In this document: positions 1 through 7,613 of the stretch, piece by piece
Position numbering within the stretch: the stretch's first letter is position 1
Layout of the letters: each line of letters begins with the position of its first letter
Origin: Candidatus Moraniibacteriota bacterium
GTDB taxonomy: Bacteria; Patescibacteriota; Minisyncoccia; Moranbacterales; GWC2-37-73
Assembly (NCBI GenBank): GCA_028715015.1
Contig: JAQTLF010000004.1
Coordinates: 1-42,874, forward strand
Direction: 5' to 3'
DNA: 42,874 nucleotides
The notes under the pieces: generated by a model
What the model was told of the DNA's origin: nothing
The model's input: only the letters and a program-made list of their open reading frames with translations
Databases searched by the model: none
Position numbers and translations under genes: made by a program

Positions 1-1
1 C

Positions 2-94
2 AACAACCCAGGCAGCTCCGAGCCAACAACCCACGAAACCAGTTCCCTGCTCTCGGATGCGATGAATTTGATGGGTGGCACGATAGTTGAATAA
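2..94 (+). CDS. C-terminal fragment of a CDS, possibly DnaX (DNA polymerase III gamma/tau)
   Basis: Frame 2 is open from the window edge to a TAA at 92-94 and gives 30 residues. A Pro/Ser/Thr-rich stretch is followed by LLSDAMNLMGGTIVE and the stop. A polar linker ending in a short helix with a GG-x-I-V-E tail resembles the C-terminus of many DnaX gamma/tau proteins, but 30 residues cannot prove this. The gene starts upstream of the window. It is the only coding candidate left of the tRNA. Confidence 0.4.
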   Translation, partial: NNPGSSEPTTHETSSLLSDAMNLMGGTIVE

Positions 95-120
95 AAAAAC
101 AAATCACAAGAAACAATAAC

Positions 121-279
121 CAAAAAAATCTCAAATCTCAATTTCCAATATCAAACAAAATCCAAAATCTCAAATCCTAAAAGTTTTTTAGACATTTGGA
201 CTTGAGTCATTTATTGGAAATTTGGATTTTGTCATTTGGATTTTTGTTTGGTGTTTGTATCTTGATGTTTGTATATTTT
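121..279. repeat. Imperfect inverted repeat of short iterated words, no gene inside
   Basis: The left half is built of words such as AATCTCAA, ATTTCCAATA and AAATCC. The right half carries their complements (TATTGGAAAT, GGATTTTG, GGATTTTT). The two sides could fold on each other. A tail word, GTATCTTGATGTTTGTAT, recurs near 23.70 kb, and a close variant recurs near 26.46 kb. The arrangement resembles the arms around the 4HB genes but encloses no ORF, so it may be an empty or decayed cassette. It ends just before the tRNA gene. Confidence 0.4.
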
Positions 280-287
280 AAATTTAT

Positions 288-359
288 TGGGGCGTAGCCA
301 AGCGGTAAGGCAACGGACTTTGACTCCGTCACGCGTAGGTCCGAATCCTACCGCCCCAA
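288..359 (+). tRNA. tRNA-Gln (anticodon TTG)
   Basis: A full cloverleaf can be drawn. The acceptor stem TGGGGCG pairs with CGCCCCA. The D-arm is GCCAAGCGGTAAGGC. The anticodon stem ACGGA/TCCGT encloses loop CTTTGAC with anticodon TTG. The T-arm is GTAGG-TCCGAAT-CCTAC. Position 359 is the discriminator A and CCA is not encoded. A U-A first acceptor pair followed by GGGG is typical of bacterial tRNA-Gln. Confidence 0.96.
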
Positions 360-368
360 CACAGATAT

Positions 369-399
369 TTTTAAAGACACCATTGGGGTGTCTTTAAAA
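369..399. terminator. Bidirectional terminator after tRNA-Gln
   Basis: TTTTAAAGACACC and GGTGTCTTTAAAA form a perfect stem with a 5-nt loop. T-rich flanks on both sides let it stop both the tRNA transcript and the convergent gene whose stop codon is at 400. Confidence 0.8.
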
Positions 400-861
400 T
401 TACTTAATCGAATGCAGAATTGCTTGTTCCAATTTTTTGGGTTCATCAGTACCCATCCTATAAGTCTTACCATTTTTCAGTCTGATTTCAACCGCATCAA
501 AACCGGAAACATTGTAGATCCACATATTGGGCCAAAACCATCTTCTTATTCCCCATCCAAAATACCAATGATTTTTTACAGCTTCAGCAGAGACTATATC
601 ATCAAGCAAAAACTTTTTCCTATAAATGCCATAACCGAATTTGATTCGTAAATACTTTTCATTAACAATCACTTGAAGTGACCCGAAAGAAGAGAGAATA
701 AAAAGAACTAGTGCCATAATGGCAGTAACGACAAAATTTGGCCCTGAATCAACCGAAGGAAGCTCGGCGGAGGCCATCATATAAACCCGTGCGAAAAGCA
801 CCAGCACAGCCAGTATAACAACTAACATAAGATAACCAATTTGAGTGTGTTTGTATTTCAT
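400..861 (-). CDS. Bacterial PH-domain-like membrane protein
   Basis: 153 residues. Two hydrophobic helices (about 7-28 and 45-64) precede a beta-rich cytoplasmic domain with the run VNEKYLRIKFGYGIYRKKF, and a C-terminal helix beginning EPKKLEQAI. Short proteins with two TM segments and a basic beta domain (bPH-like/DUF families) are common, and their molecular role is usually unknown. The gene has no SD. An extended -10 lies about 50 bp upstream and a shared terminator sits at its 3' end. The family call rests on fold pattern only. Confidence 0.6.
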   Translation of the reverse strand: MKYKHTQIGYLMLVVILAVLVLFARVYMMASAELPSVDSGPNFVVTAIMALVLFILSSFGSLQVIVNEKYLRIKFGYGIYRKKFLLDDIVSAEAVKNHWYFGWGIRRWFWPNMWIYNVSGFDAVEIRLKNGKTYRMGTDEPKKLEQAILHSIK

Positions 862-910
862 AAAATTAAATTTTATTTATAAGTTTCAATTGGCTCTTAC
901 CTGCAAAGTC

Positions 911-919
911 ATTGTAGCA
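911..919 (-). promoter_or_regulatory. Extended -10 promoter for the PH-like gene
   Basis: On the minus strand TGCTACAAT stands about 50 nt before the start codon at 861. It fits the TGn-TAnAAT pattern seen before many other genes here. No good -35 is visible. Confidence 0.55.
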
Positions 920-1045
920 CAATGTTGAAACCTGCATTACAATAAGGCCTGCGTCCGCATGCAAAAATATATAATTGACAAGTACACCCATTAAAGCTTA
1001 ACTTAATTAAATAGTACCTATAAAAAACATTGGGAGGGATAAGTC

Positions 1046-1360
1046 ATGAGAGAAACGATATACAAAAAATTTATTGACAATGGAAATGGAGACTGCATCT
1101 ATTGCAATGAAAGAAGTCATGATTGCCGCTGTGATGAAAAAACGGCAGAATCATTGGGCTATCACTATGATCACATCCCAATAATCAAGGCTTTGGAAGT
1201 GCCGCCCATGCCAGATGGACTGGATGCAATTGGAAAACTGATGTTTTCAATTAGCCATCCAACTTCCATGAAAACCAGCCTGGGTGTTTGGAGGAAAGGT
1301 GATAAGTGGTTCAGAACTGGCTATGACCTTGTTGACTATCACAATCATGTGAACACATAA
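1046..1360 (+). CDS. Small Cys-rich hypothetical protein with strong SD
   Basis: 104 residues, no recognised family. Near the N-terminus Cys17, Cys20, Cys27 and Cys29 form a C-x2-C-x6-C-x-C cluster next to several His, which could bind zinc. The rest is polar with no membrane segment. The start is fixed by GGGAGGG 7-8 nt before ATG, unlike most neighbours. A TTGACA at 975-980 may be the -35, but the -10 is poor. A strong hairpin terminator follows, so it looks monocistronic. Confidence 0.7.
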   Translation: MRETIYKKFIDNGNGDCIYCNERSHDCRCDEKTAESLGYHYDHIPIIKALEVPPMPDGLDAIGKLMFSISHPTSMKTSLGVWRKGDKWFRTGYDLVDYHNHVNT

Positions 1361-1396
1361 ATGCGATTAAAAAAAACATGCCCTATCCAAATCACA

Positions 1397-1433
1397 AAGG
1401 CTCACTCGGAAATATTCTGAGTGAGCCTTTTTT
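1397..1433. terminator. Strong bidirectional terminator
   Basis: AAGGCTCACTC pairs perfectly with GAGTGAGCCTT across an 11-nt loop and a T run follows. It separates the small Cys-rich gene from the convergent cupin gene. Confidence 0.88.
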
Positions 1434-1435
1434 CC

Positions 1436-1837
1436 TTATTCAGTTGTTTTTCCATCAAATTCGGGACTGTCGGACTCAGCTTCTTGTTTGGTTGCCCGCT
1501 CAACTCCATCGAGATGATGCGCTGGAGAATAGATGGTATAGAGTTTCAGATCACTCGAATCTGAGATATTGATGATGTTGTGTTGCGCTCCTGCCGGCAC
1601 GATCACGGCGTCACCGTCGGAAACTGCATATTCGGTTTCATTGATGATGACTTTTCCCTCTCCTTTTTCGAAGCGAAAAAATTGATCATTTTCTTCATGC
1701 ACTTCCATGCCGATGTCCTCGCCGGGCTGCAAACTCATCAAAACCAGCTGGCAATGATTTCCTGTGTACAAAACTTTGCGAAACGATTCGTTTCCCAAGG
1801 TCAGATTTTCAATGTCGCCCATGTAGCCTTTTTTCAT
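1436..1837 (-). CDS. Cupin-domain protein
   Basis: 133 residues forming one cupin barrel. Motif 1 lies at about 40-61 (PGEDIGMEVHEEND, ending GEG) and motif 2 at about 76-90 (DAVIVPAGAQHNI). Likely metal ligands are Glu45, His47, Gln52 and His86. The ExH-x4-Q spacing is typical of small stand-alone cupins with a divalent metal. No signal peptide, so cytosolic. The substrate cannot be told; sugar isomerase, dioxygenase or binding-only roles are all possible. It is monocistronic with an extended -10 upstream and no SD. Confidence 0.88.
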   Translation of the reverse strand: MKKGYMGDIENLTLGNESFRKVLYTGNHCQLVLMSLQPGEDIGMEVHEENDQFFRFEKGEGKVIINETEYAVSDGDAVIVPAGAQHNIINISDSSDLKLYTIYSPAHHLDGVERATKQEAESDSPEFDGKTTE

Positions 1838-1866
1838 ATTGTTTTTGTTTAGGATATTACAAACTG

Positions 1867-1875
1867 ATTATACCA
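1867..1875 (-). promoter_or_regulatory. Extended -10 promoter for the cupin gene
   Basis: TGGTATAAT on the minus strand is a perfect extended -10. It predicts a leader of about 23 nt without an SD. Confidence 0.65.
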
Positions 1876-1929
1876 CATCCGGATCGGTTTTATTTCCTTG
1901 GCTGAAAATTTCCCAAATATTACGAAACC

Positions 1930-1958
1930 TTGACAAAAATTCACAATATGATTATAAT
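1930..1958 (+). promoter_or_regulatory. Consensus sigma-70 promoter
   Basis: TTGACA (1930-1935), a 17-nt spacer and TATAAT (1953-1958) match the textbook consensus exactly. It predicts a leader of about 55 nt before the hypothetical gene at 2020. Confidence 0.88.
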
Positions 1959-2019
1959 AGCAAGAACGTGAAAAAATGTAGCACATTAAAAATACACCAA
2001 AAAACCAGGAGGAAGTCTA

Positions 2020-2472
2020 ATGCAGAAAAAAAAACAGAGGCTTGTTCAAAAACTTGTTGATTATCTACGTGGTGATCATGCTGGTATGGATCTTACTGAT
2101 GAAGAAATTGAAGTCATTGGCAAAGCTCTTTCCATACTTGTAGAAAAAAGCTTGATCAACATAAATGAGAACGAGTTGGTGCGAGTTACAACTCCACCCA
2201 GCAAGCCGATGCCAATAAGGGCGGAAACGAAAGAGCTTATCATGGGAGCCATAGTCAGAATGCTTCATTCTGATTTGGATCACTTTAATGATGATAAGTT
2301 AAAGGGAAAGCAAACTCTCGATTTCGGCGAAAGAATTCGCGCCGATCTGGAGATTCCCAAAAAATATCACGAGCAAATGCGAAGCATTTGCCTGGAAAAA
2401 GGCTGGGAAGTGCAGGAAATTTCCGGCCTGGTGATTAAAGTAAACAATATCAAAAGAGTGAAGAAAAAATAA
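2020..2472 (+). CDS. Hypothetical soluble protein with strong promoter and SD
   Basis: 150 residues, not assignable to a family. The N-terminal half is helical and charged. A Pro-rich break (about 60-68) precedes a C-terminal alpha/beta part ending in a basic tail. No TM segment or signal. The start is set by AGGAGGA 6-8 nt upstream. A perfect promoter and strong terminator make it a single-gene unit, probably well expressed. Confidence 0.75.
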   Translation: MQKKKQRLVQKLVDYLRGDHAGMDLTDEEIEVIGKALSILVEKSLININENELVRVTTPPSKPMPIRAETKELIMGAIVRMLHSDLDHFNDDKLKGKQTLDFGERIRADLEIPKKYHEQMRSICLEKGWEVQEISGLVIKVNNIKRVKKK

Positions 2473-2496
2473 TTTCAACACTTCACTCAAAAAAAC

Positions 2497-2531
2497 AAAG
2501 GGTTTAGCGGAAACACGCTAAACCCTTTTTT
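2497..2531. terminator. Strong bidirectional terminator
   Basis: AAAGGGTTTAGCG and CGCTAAACCCTTT form a 13-bp perfect stem with a 6-nt loop. T runs follow on both strands. It serves the gene at 2020 and the convergent GT2 gene. Confidence 0.9.
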
Positions 2532-2561
2532 CATGTCCATTTTTACTGCACAATAAGCATC

Positions 2562-3500
2562 TCAGGATTGCACGATTTCTTTGATGTTGTAGTTCATGGT
2601 GTTTCTGCTCTTGTAATATGATTTGAGCAAGATGTCAGCCAAGAGTCCTGAAATGAAAAGTTGGATTCCGATCAAAACGAAGAAAACTCCCAAAAGCGGC
2701 CAGTTTCGAGTCGCGACTGGATATCCATAGAATATTTTTTCAATTCCCATCCAAACCAGAATCGCAAAGCCAAGTGCCATGAAGACCATGCCTGTGCCGC
2801 CAAAAAGATGCAGCGGCCTGTTGGAATATTTGCGCCAAAACCAAACTGAAATCATGTCCACAATTCCTTTGATTCCTCTTTTCCAGTTGTATTTCGTCAC
2901 ACCATGCACGCGCGGAAAATGGGTCACTTTGACTTCCCCGACTTTGTATCCTTGCAATTCCAAAATTGCCGGAATGAAACGATGCATTTCCCCGAAAAGA
3001 TCGACATCTTTGAAACATTCTTTTTTGTAGGCTTTAAGACTGCAACCACTGTCATGGATCGTGTCATTAATCAAAACCTTGCGCAAAAGATTGGCTGCTC
3101 TTGATGCCAAGTGCTTGCTGAGATTGTCTTTGCGATGGAAACGCCATCCGGAAACAACATCAAACCCCTTGTCCATTTCAGCCAGCAAAAGTGGGATATC
3201 TGCAGGATCATTTTGCAAATCACTGTCCATGGTGACAATAATCTCGCCTTGCGCCTGTTTGAAGCCTGCGTCCATGGCAGCTGTCTGACCGAAATTTTTG
3301 CGGAATTTGATCAAGATGAGCGGCGAAAGTCCTTCGCATTCTTTGACTGTTCCATCCCTTGATCCATCATCAATGAAAATTATTTCGAAAGATTTGCCAA
3401 TTTTTTGGCAAGCTTCCAAAATTCTGCGATGAAGTTCTCTCACATTTCCTTCCTCATTGAACACCGGCGCCACAATCGACAAATAAGGTTTTTCGCTCAT
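2562..3500 (-). CDS. GT2 polyprenyl-phosphate glycosyltransferase (DPM1/GtrB-like)
   Basis: 312 residues. A GT-A domain starts with LSIVAPVFNEEGNV, has FIDDGSRDGT at about 43-52 and the acidic metal motif in TMDSDLQNDP. Two C-terminal TM helices (about 236-255 and 268-292) anchor it. This layout fits enzymes that load a sugar on undecaprenyl phosphate at the inner face of the membrane. The sugar cannot be deduced. It may feed the GT-C-like membrane protein encoded just upstream on the same strand, which would use lipid-linked sugar outside. Confidence 0.85.
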   Translation of the reverse strand: MSEKPYLSIVAPVFNEEGNVRELHRRILEACQKIGKSFEIIFIDDGSRDGTVKECEGLSPLILIKFRKNFGQTAAMDAGFKQAQGEIIVTMDSDLQNDPADIPLLLAEMDKGFDVVSGWRFHRKDNLSKHLASRAANLLRKVLINDTIHDSGCSLKAYKKECFKDVDLFGEMHRFIPAILELQGYKVGEVKVTHFPRVHGVTKYNWKRGIKGIVDMISVWFWRKYSNRPLHLFGGTGMVFMALGFAILVWMGIEKIFYGYPVATRNWPLLGVFFVLIGIQLFISGLLADILLKSYYKSRNTMNYNIKEIVQS

Positions 3501-3580
3501 TTTTTTTGAAGTAAATAATTTATATTACCCATTAATATTAGCCAATTTCAACAAAAAATGCAACTGGCACAGTCGAAAAA

Positions 3581-4882
3581 TTATTTTTTCTTTAAATACA
3601 TATCCCATTTAGGGACTATTCTAAATTTGTATTGATCCCCAACCTTTACGGATTTGAATTCATGTATTTGCTGATTAAAATGATAATCCTTATATTTTGC
3701 AAAAACCCAGTCATGCGGCAAGCCGATAAAAACAAAACAAGCCAACAAAATACCAACAAAAGTTTTCAAAAATCTTTTCTCTGAGTTGAAAAATAGCCAT
3801 CCCAGGGAAATCATCCAAGCCAAGCCTGGCAAGAAATAATATCTTCCACCTGGCCCTCCGGTCATAACATCCCATTGAGGCTTGATAAGACTGACTTGCG
3901 GTGATGAAAGGGCGCCAGCAAAAACCAAAAAAGCAAAAATAATAAAAAGTTTAAGTTCCATTTGCGCCTTCCAAAAAACATATCCCAGCACGGCAACACC
4001 TGCAACTCCAAATGATATCGGAAGCGATCCATTTTCCCACAATCCAAGCTCTATTATTTTTTTGACATAATCAGTTCCCAAAAGACTACGGACAAAAACA
4101 TCCCCAGAAAGAATTTTAAAAAAATTCACAAAACTTGCACCAAGTGGAGCTGTAGAGCGCGCCGCGTCATTCACAATAAAAAGATAACTATACAGCTGGA
4201 TCAAAAATGTCACTGCCAAAATCGCAAACTTATCAAGAAATTCCTTGAATAAATTTTTGTAAAAATAGATAATTGCGATCGGCAAGGCAAAAAATATGAA
4301 AGGACCACTCAGCCCAGCCAGAAATAAAAGCGCCCAATCAAAAATTCTCCAACTGATTTTTTTGCTTTTAGGGACAATGATGATCAAAAACATCAACAAT
4401 GCCAACCGCCATTGAACATTCGTCAGATTGGCATTGATTTCAGCCGTTCCCAAGAGTGACAAATAGGCCAAACTACACAAAAAACGTTGCCAAAGTTTGG
4501 GAACCAGCTTGCCAAAACGCGCTGAAAGAAAATACAAAGCTGGCAATATCTGGAACAAAATGGCAAAAACATTGAAAACCAAAGGTGCGCGGCCGATGCC
4601 AACCATATTCCCCAGCAAACCACCAACCCTAGAAACGGTTTGGAAATATCCTTGTTTTGGAATCAGAAATGGTTGCCAAAAATGATCGGCGCCATAGGCT
4701 TCCGAAAACCAAAAAACTCCGTCCTCAGCATAGAACTGAGGATAGGTGACGACATCAACCCTTCTTGAAACAACAAGCAAAGAGAAAAATGCAGCGATCA
4801 AGAAAAACTTCAGATATTTATTTTTATACACCTTTTTCAAAAATTCCATAGTTGCAACTGATTTATTCTTAAATGATATCAT
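3581..4882 (-). CDS. Polytopic membrane protein, GT-C glycosyltransferase-like
   Basis: 433 residues with about 9-10 hydrophobic helices. After the first helix an extracytoplasmic loop has YAEDGVFW. An acidic pair in loop 1 is typical of GT-C enzymes that take sugar from polyprenyl phosphate. An Arg/Gly loop (GGPGGRYYF) lies near the C-terminus. No Pfam family recognised by eye. It precedes the GT2 gene, a usual donor-maker and user pair. The start could also be Met12 (4849). There is no SD. Confidence 0.6.
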   Translation of the reverse strand: MISFKNKSVATMEFLKKVYKNKYLKFFLIAAFFSLLVVSRRVDVVTYPQFYAEDGVFWFSEAYGADHFWQPFLIPKQGYFQTVSRVGGLLGNMVGIGRAPLVFNVFAILFQILPALYFLSARFGKLVPKLWQRFLCSLAYLSLLGTAEINANLTNVQWRLALLMFLIIIVPKSKKISWRIFDWALLFLAGLSGPFIFFALPIAIIYFYKNLFKEFLDKFAILAVTFLIQLYSYLFIVNDAARSTAPLGASFVNFFKILSGDVFVRSLLGTDYVKKIIELGLWENGSLPISFGVAGVAVLGYVFWKAQMELKLFIIFAFLVFAGALSSPQVSLIKPQWDVMTGGPGGRYYFLPGLAWMISLGWLFFNSEKRFLKTFVGILLACFVFIGLPHDWVFAKYKDYHFNQQIHEFKSVKVGDQYKFRIVPKWDMYLKKK

Positions 4883-4912
4883 GTTTGCCTATTTTACACC
4901 AAGAAAATAAGT

Positions 4913-5884
4913 CTACACCTCACTGATGACATCAAAGCCTTTGTAGCTTCCAGTGATTGAAAGTCCGATCACTTTTTTGGCAATTCCTTTTTGTTTTATT
5001 TGCAAAGCAGTTTCATTGAGTGTTGCACCAGAACCAACCGCATCATCAATCAACAAAACGTTTTTGAAAGTCTTTTTTTCATTCACAATGATCGTTTTTC
5101 TGGCATTTTCAATACGATCACCCAACTTGGTGAGGGTTTTTTGTGGAACAATAATCTCTGTCTTTATTTTTACAATGGAAATCTTATTGACATGCTCATG
5201 CAGATTTTTCTCCAGTTCTTTCATAAACTGCACTTCCCGCTTCACTGTTGGTGGAATAAAACCGATTCCGTCAATGCCATATTTACTGATGATCGCATCT
5301 ATTTTCGGCTTGACATCATTGGCCAATTCGCGCATCATTTTTTTGTCCTGACTTTGCTTGGCATACAAAAGAAGTTGTCCGAGCTTTGTTTTTCCAAACC
5401 TTTCAATGCTATAAAAATCCAGATAAAAAATCTTGTCCACGCCAACTTCCTGAAAAGTTGTTTTGAATTTATCGCGCCCGTCAATAACACCACTTTTTTT
5501 GAATGCATCATATTTTTTCAATGTTTTGACGTATTCGTGTGCGGTTTTTTCAACCTGTTGATTGGTTCTTTCACACCAGAACAAAAAACCATCCATGCCC
5601 TGCTTGCGCTCACCAGACGGCGAAATGAACAAGAAATTTTCTTCAATGGTTTTTTGCACCCCATCATCAACAACATTTGATCCATTTTTTTTGATCACTT
5701 CTTTTTTTAGCATATAAAAAACCACTGGCGGCTTGCCAATTTTTACAACTTCATCCTGTGACAACAAATTGCTAAGTTGTTTAGAAACAGCCATTCGACT
5801 TATTTCCAAATAATCAACCAATTCATTGATGGATACTTGTTTTTTTAATTTCAAATATGCCTTTATTTTTTCAGAAGTCTTCAT
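4913..5884 (-). CDS. wHTH-phosphoribosyltransferase regulator
   Basis: 323 residues. Residues 3-60 form a DeoR/MarR-like winged helix (SINELVDYLEISRMAVSKQL). A middle helical region follows, then a type I PRTase domain near the end with the PRPP loop VLLIDDAVGSGAT at 276-288. The combination resembles ComF-like or PurR-like PRTase sensors. Binding PRPP or a nucleotide could control DNA binding, although catalysis is not excluded. A perfect palindrome overlaps its own promoter, suggesting autorepression. It is transcribed divergently from galE. Confidence 0.8.
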   Translation of the reverse strand: MKTSEKIKAYLKLKKQVSINELVDYLEISRMAVSKQLSNLLSQDEVVKIGKPPVVFYMLKKEVIKKNGSNVVDDGVQKTIEENFLFISPSGERKQGMDGFLFWCERTNQQVEKTAHEYVKTLKKYDAFKKSGVIDGRDKFKTTFQEVGVDKIFYLDFYSIERFGKTKLGQLLLYAKQSQDKKMMRELANDVKPKIDAIISKYGIDGIGFIPPTVKREVQFMKELEKNLHEHVNKISIVKIKTEIIVPQKTLTKLGDRIENARKTIIVNEKKTFKNVLLIDDAVGSGATLNETALQIKQKGIAKKVIGLSITGSYKGFDVISEV

Positions 5885-5893
5885 TTTGATAAA

Positions 5894-5920
5894 GTTTACA
5901 GTTTACAGTTAACTGTAAAC
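5894..5920. promoter_or_regulatory. Palindromic operator plus extra half-site
   Basis: GTTTACAGTTAACTGTAAAC (5901-5920) is a perfect 20-bp palindrome. A further GTTTACA at 5894-5900 repeats the half-site directly. It lies between the predicted -10 and the start codon of the wHTH-PRTase gene, over the transcription start. That is the place for an autorepressor site. Confidence 0.75.
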
Positions 5921-5921
5921 C

Positions 5922-5949
5922 AATATACCATATTTTAATTAATTGTCAA
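5922..5949 (-). promoter_or_regulatory. Promoter of the wHTH-PRTase gene
   Basis: On the minus strand TTGACA (5949-5944) and TATATT (5927-5922) are separated by 16 nt. The start site would fall inside the adjacent palindrome. Confidence 0.7.
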
Positions 5950-6035
5950 CAAGCCAATTTTTAAGCTTATTTCGGGCATTTTAATGGTATTTATAAAAAA
6001 ATGATTATAAAAAAATTAAAATACTCACCATTTTA

Positions 6036-6044
6036 TGCTATAAT
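6036..6044 (+). promoter_or_regulatory. Extended -10 promoter of galE
   Basis: TGCTATAAT is a perfect extended -10 located 36 nt before the galE ATG. The leader has no SD. Confidence 0.65.
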
Positions 6045-6080
6045 CACAATAGGCTTTTAATTGTTGATAATAAAAATCAT

Positions 6081-7067
6081 ATGAAAATTTTGGTAACTGG
6101 CGGGGCGGGATATATAGGGTCGCACACTGTGCGGAAATTGAGGCAGGCTGGACATGAGATTGTGATTTTTGACAATCTTTCTTCAGGACATTTGGATGCC
6201 ATCCGGGGTTTTGAACTTTTTGAAGGCGACCTTGCCAACAAAAATGATTTGGAAAAAGTTTTTTCGCAAAACAATTTTGATGCGGTCGTGCATTTTGCAG
6301 GTTCGATCGAAGCCGGAGAATCAATGACTGATCCGAAAAGATTTTTCAACAACAATCTGATCAATGGTCTCAATCTTTTGGAAGCCATGCTGTCCCACGA
6401 CGTCAAAAAAATTGTTTTTTCTTCCACGGCTGCAGTGTATGGCGAACCCAAGCAGATGCCAATCGAAGAAACCGCACCCAAAAATCCGACCAATGTGTAT
6501 GGCCAGACAAAATTGATGTTCGAACAAGTTTTGGATGCCTATGACCATGCCTATGGACTCAAATCTGTGTGCCTCAGATATTTTAATGCCACTGGCGCCG
6601 ACCCGTCAGGAGAAATCGGACCTGATCACAAAAACAAAACCCATCTGCTCACTCTCACACTTTTGACCGCGCTTGGCAAAAGAGATTCCATCAAAATTTT
6701 CGGCACCGACTATCCGACTCCCGATGGAACAGGTATCCGCGATTATGTGCACGTCAACGATTTGGCCGACGCCCATGTTTTGGCCTTGGACCATTTGGAA
6801 AAAAATGGCACTTCAGACAAATTCAATTTGGGCAATGAAAAAGGCACTTCCGTGCGCGAAGTCATCGAAATGTCCAAAAAAATCACAGGCATCGATTTCA
6901 AAGTCATCGAAGAGCCGCGACGCGACGGCGATCCTGCCAATCTCTTTGCCAGTTCGCAAAAAGCCCAAACGATTTTGCACTGGAAACCCCAATTCCCTGC
7001 CATGGAGCAGATCATCGAAACCGCCTGGAATTGGCACAGAAGCCATCCAGATGGGTTTGAGAAGTGA
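6081..7067 (+). CDS. galE: UDP-glucose 4-epimerase
   Basis: 328 residues, normal GalE length. It is an SDR enzyme interconverting UDP-glucose and UDP-galactose (or the GlcNAc pair) with bound NAD. Visible features are the nucleotide loop TGGAGYIG at 6-13, the SST motif at 114-116, catalytic Tyr140 and Lys144 (YGQTK), and the GalE signature RYFNATGADPSGEIGPDH. It supplies sugar nucleotides to the polysaccharide genes of the window. Its GC content seems higher than that of the gtr region. Confidence 0.95.
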   Translation: MKILVTGGAGYIGSHTVRKLRQAGHEIVIFDNLSSGHLDAIRGFELFEGDLANKNDLEKVFSQNNFDAVVHFAGSIEAGESMTDPKRFFNNNLINGLNLLEAMLSHDVKKIVFSSTAAVYGEPKQMPIEETAPKNPTNVYGQTKLMFEQVLDAYDHAYGLKSVCLRYFNATGADPSGEIGPDHKNKTHLLTLTLLTALGKRDSIKIFGTDYPTPDGTGIRDYVHVNDLADAHVLALDHLEKNGTSDKFNLGNEKGTSVREVIEMSKKITGIDFKVIEEPRRDGDPANLFASSQKAQTILHWKPQFPAMEQIIETAWNWHRSHPDGFEK

Positions 7068-7094
7068 CTATCACTAGACACCGAAAAGTCCGGG

Positions 7095-7103
7095 TGCTAT
7101 ACT
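7095..7103 (+). promoter_or_regulatory. Extended -10 promoter, probably making a leaderless mRNA
   Basis: TGCTATACT ends only 6 nt before the ATG at 7110, so transcription would begin at or beside the start codon. Confidence 0.5.
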
Positions 7104-7109
7104 TTTATT

Positions 7110-7397
7110 ATGAATATTATTAAATGCGACATGGACAAGAAAAATAAACAAGAAATAACACTTGATGACATTGCTAGGATTTTGCAAGATGGTCTTTTGA
7201 AAATGGACAAGGGCTTTAATAACGTAGATAGAAGATTAGATGGTGTGGAAGAAAAATTAAATGGCGTGGAAGAAAGATTGGCAAGTGTCGAAAAGAAAAT
7301 TGACCGTATTGAAGGTGAAATTATCAAAAAAGTTGATACGGTTGAATACAACTCAACCAAATATCGCGTGAAAAAACTGGAAGAGAAATTTGCCTAA
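7110..7397 (+). CDS. Small coiled-coil hypothetical protein
   Basis: 95 residues. After a polar N-terminus, residues 30-95 are heptad-rich with repeats of the type NVDRRLDGVEEKL, NGVEERL and SVEKKIDRIE, predicting a parallel coiled coil. Such proteins are frequent in CPR genomes and have no assigned role. The start at 7110 would be leaderless; the in-frame Met at 7131 is an alternative. A weak terminator follows. Confidence 0.7.
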   Translation: MNIIKCDMDKKNKQEITLDDIARILQDGLLKMDKGFNNVDRRLDGVEEKLNGVEERLASVEKKIDRIEGEIIKKVDTVEYNSTKYRVKKLEEKFA

Positions 7398-7424
7398 AAC
7401 ATTCATAACAAAAAAAACTTATAC

Positions 7425-7456
7425 AAAAATCCAACTTAGATAGGCTGGATTTTTTT
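7425..7456 (+). terminator. Weak intrinsic terminator
   Basis: AAAAATCCA and TGGATTTTT pair around a 12-nt loop, followed by a T run. Confidence 0.5.
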
Positions 7457-7577
7457 GATGCTCAAATTTCCACCCCCACTCCTGCCAAGGACGGTCCTCG
7501 GTGATAGCTCGTTCTTGGCGATAACCTTATATGTGCATAACTATTCGGCATTTTTGCTACCAAGTATTGATATTATT

Positions 7578-7586
7578 TGCTATAAT
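7578..7586 (+). promoter_or_regulatory. Extended -10 promoter of the large secreted protein
   Basis: TGCTATAAT lies 28 nt before ATG 7614. It excludes the longer ORF start at 7455, which would lie upstream of the transcript. Confidence 0.65.
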
Positions 7587-7613
7587 ACACAAATAAACAA
7601 TAAACAAAATGCG

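Noticed and set aside
4953-5680. Plus-strand ORFs of 132 and 229 codons opposite the PRTase gene
   Set aside because: Shadow frames of a well-supported minus-strand gene.
6081-7067. Possible TGA recoding, as in Gracilibacteria/Absconditabacteria
   Set aside because: TGA ends galE, the hydrolase and the membrane protein at sensible places with tight overlaps, so the standard code fits.
7455-7613. Longer N-terminus of the large secreted protein
   Set aside because: The extended -10 lies inside this part and a proper signal peptide begins at 7614.
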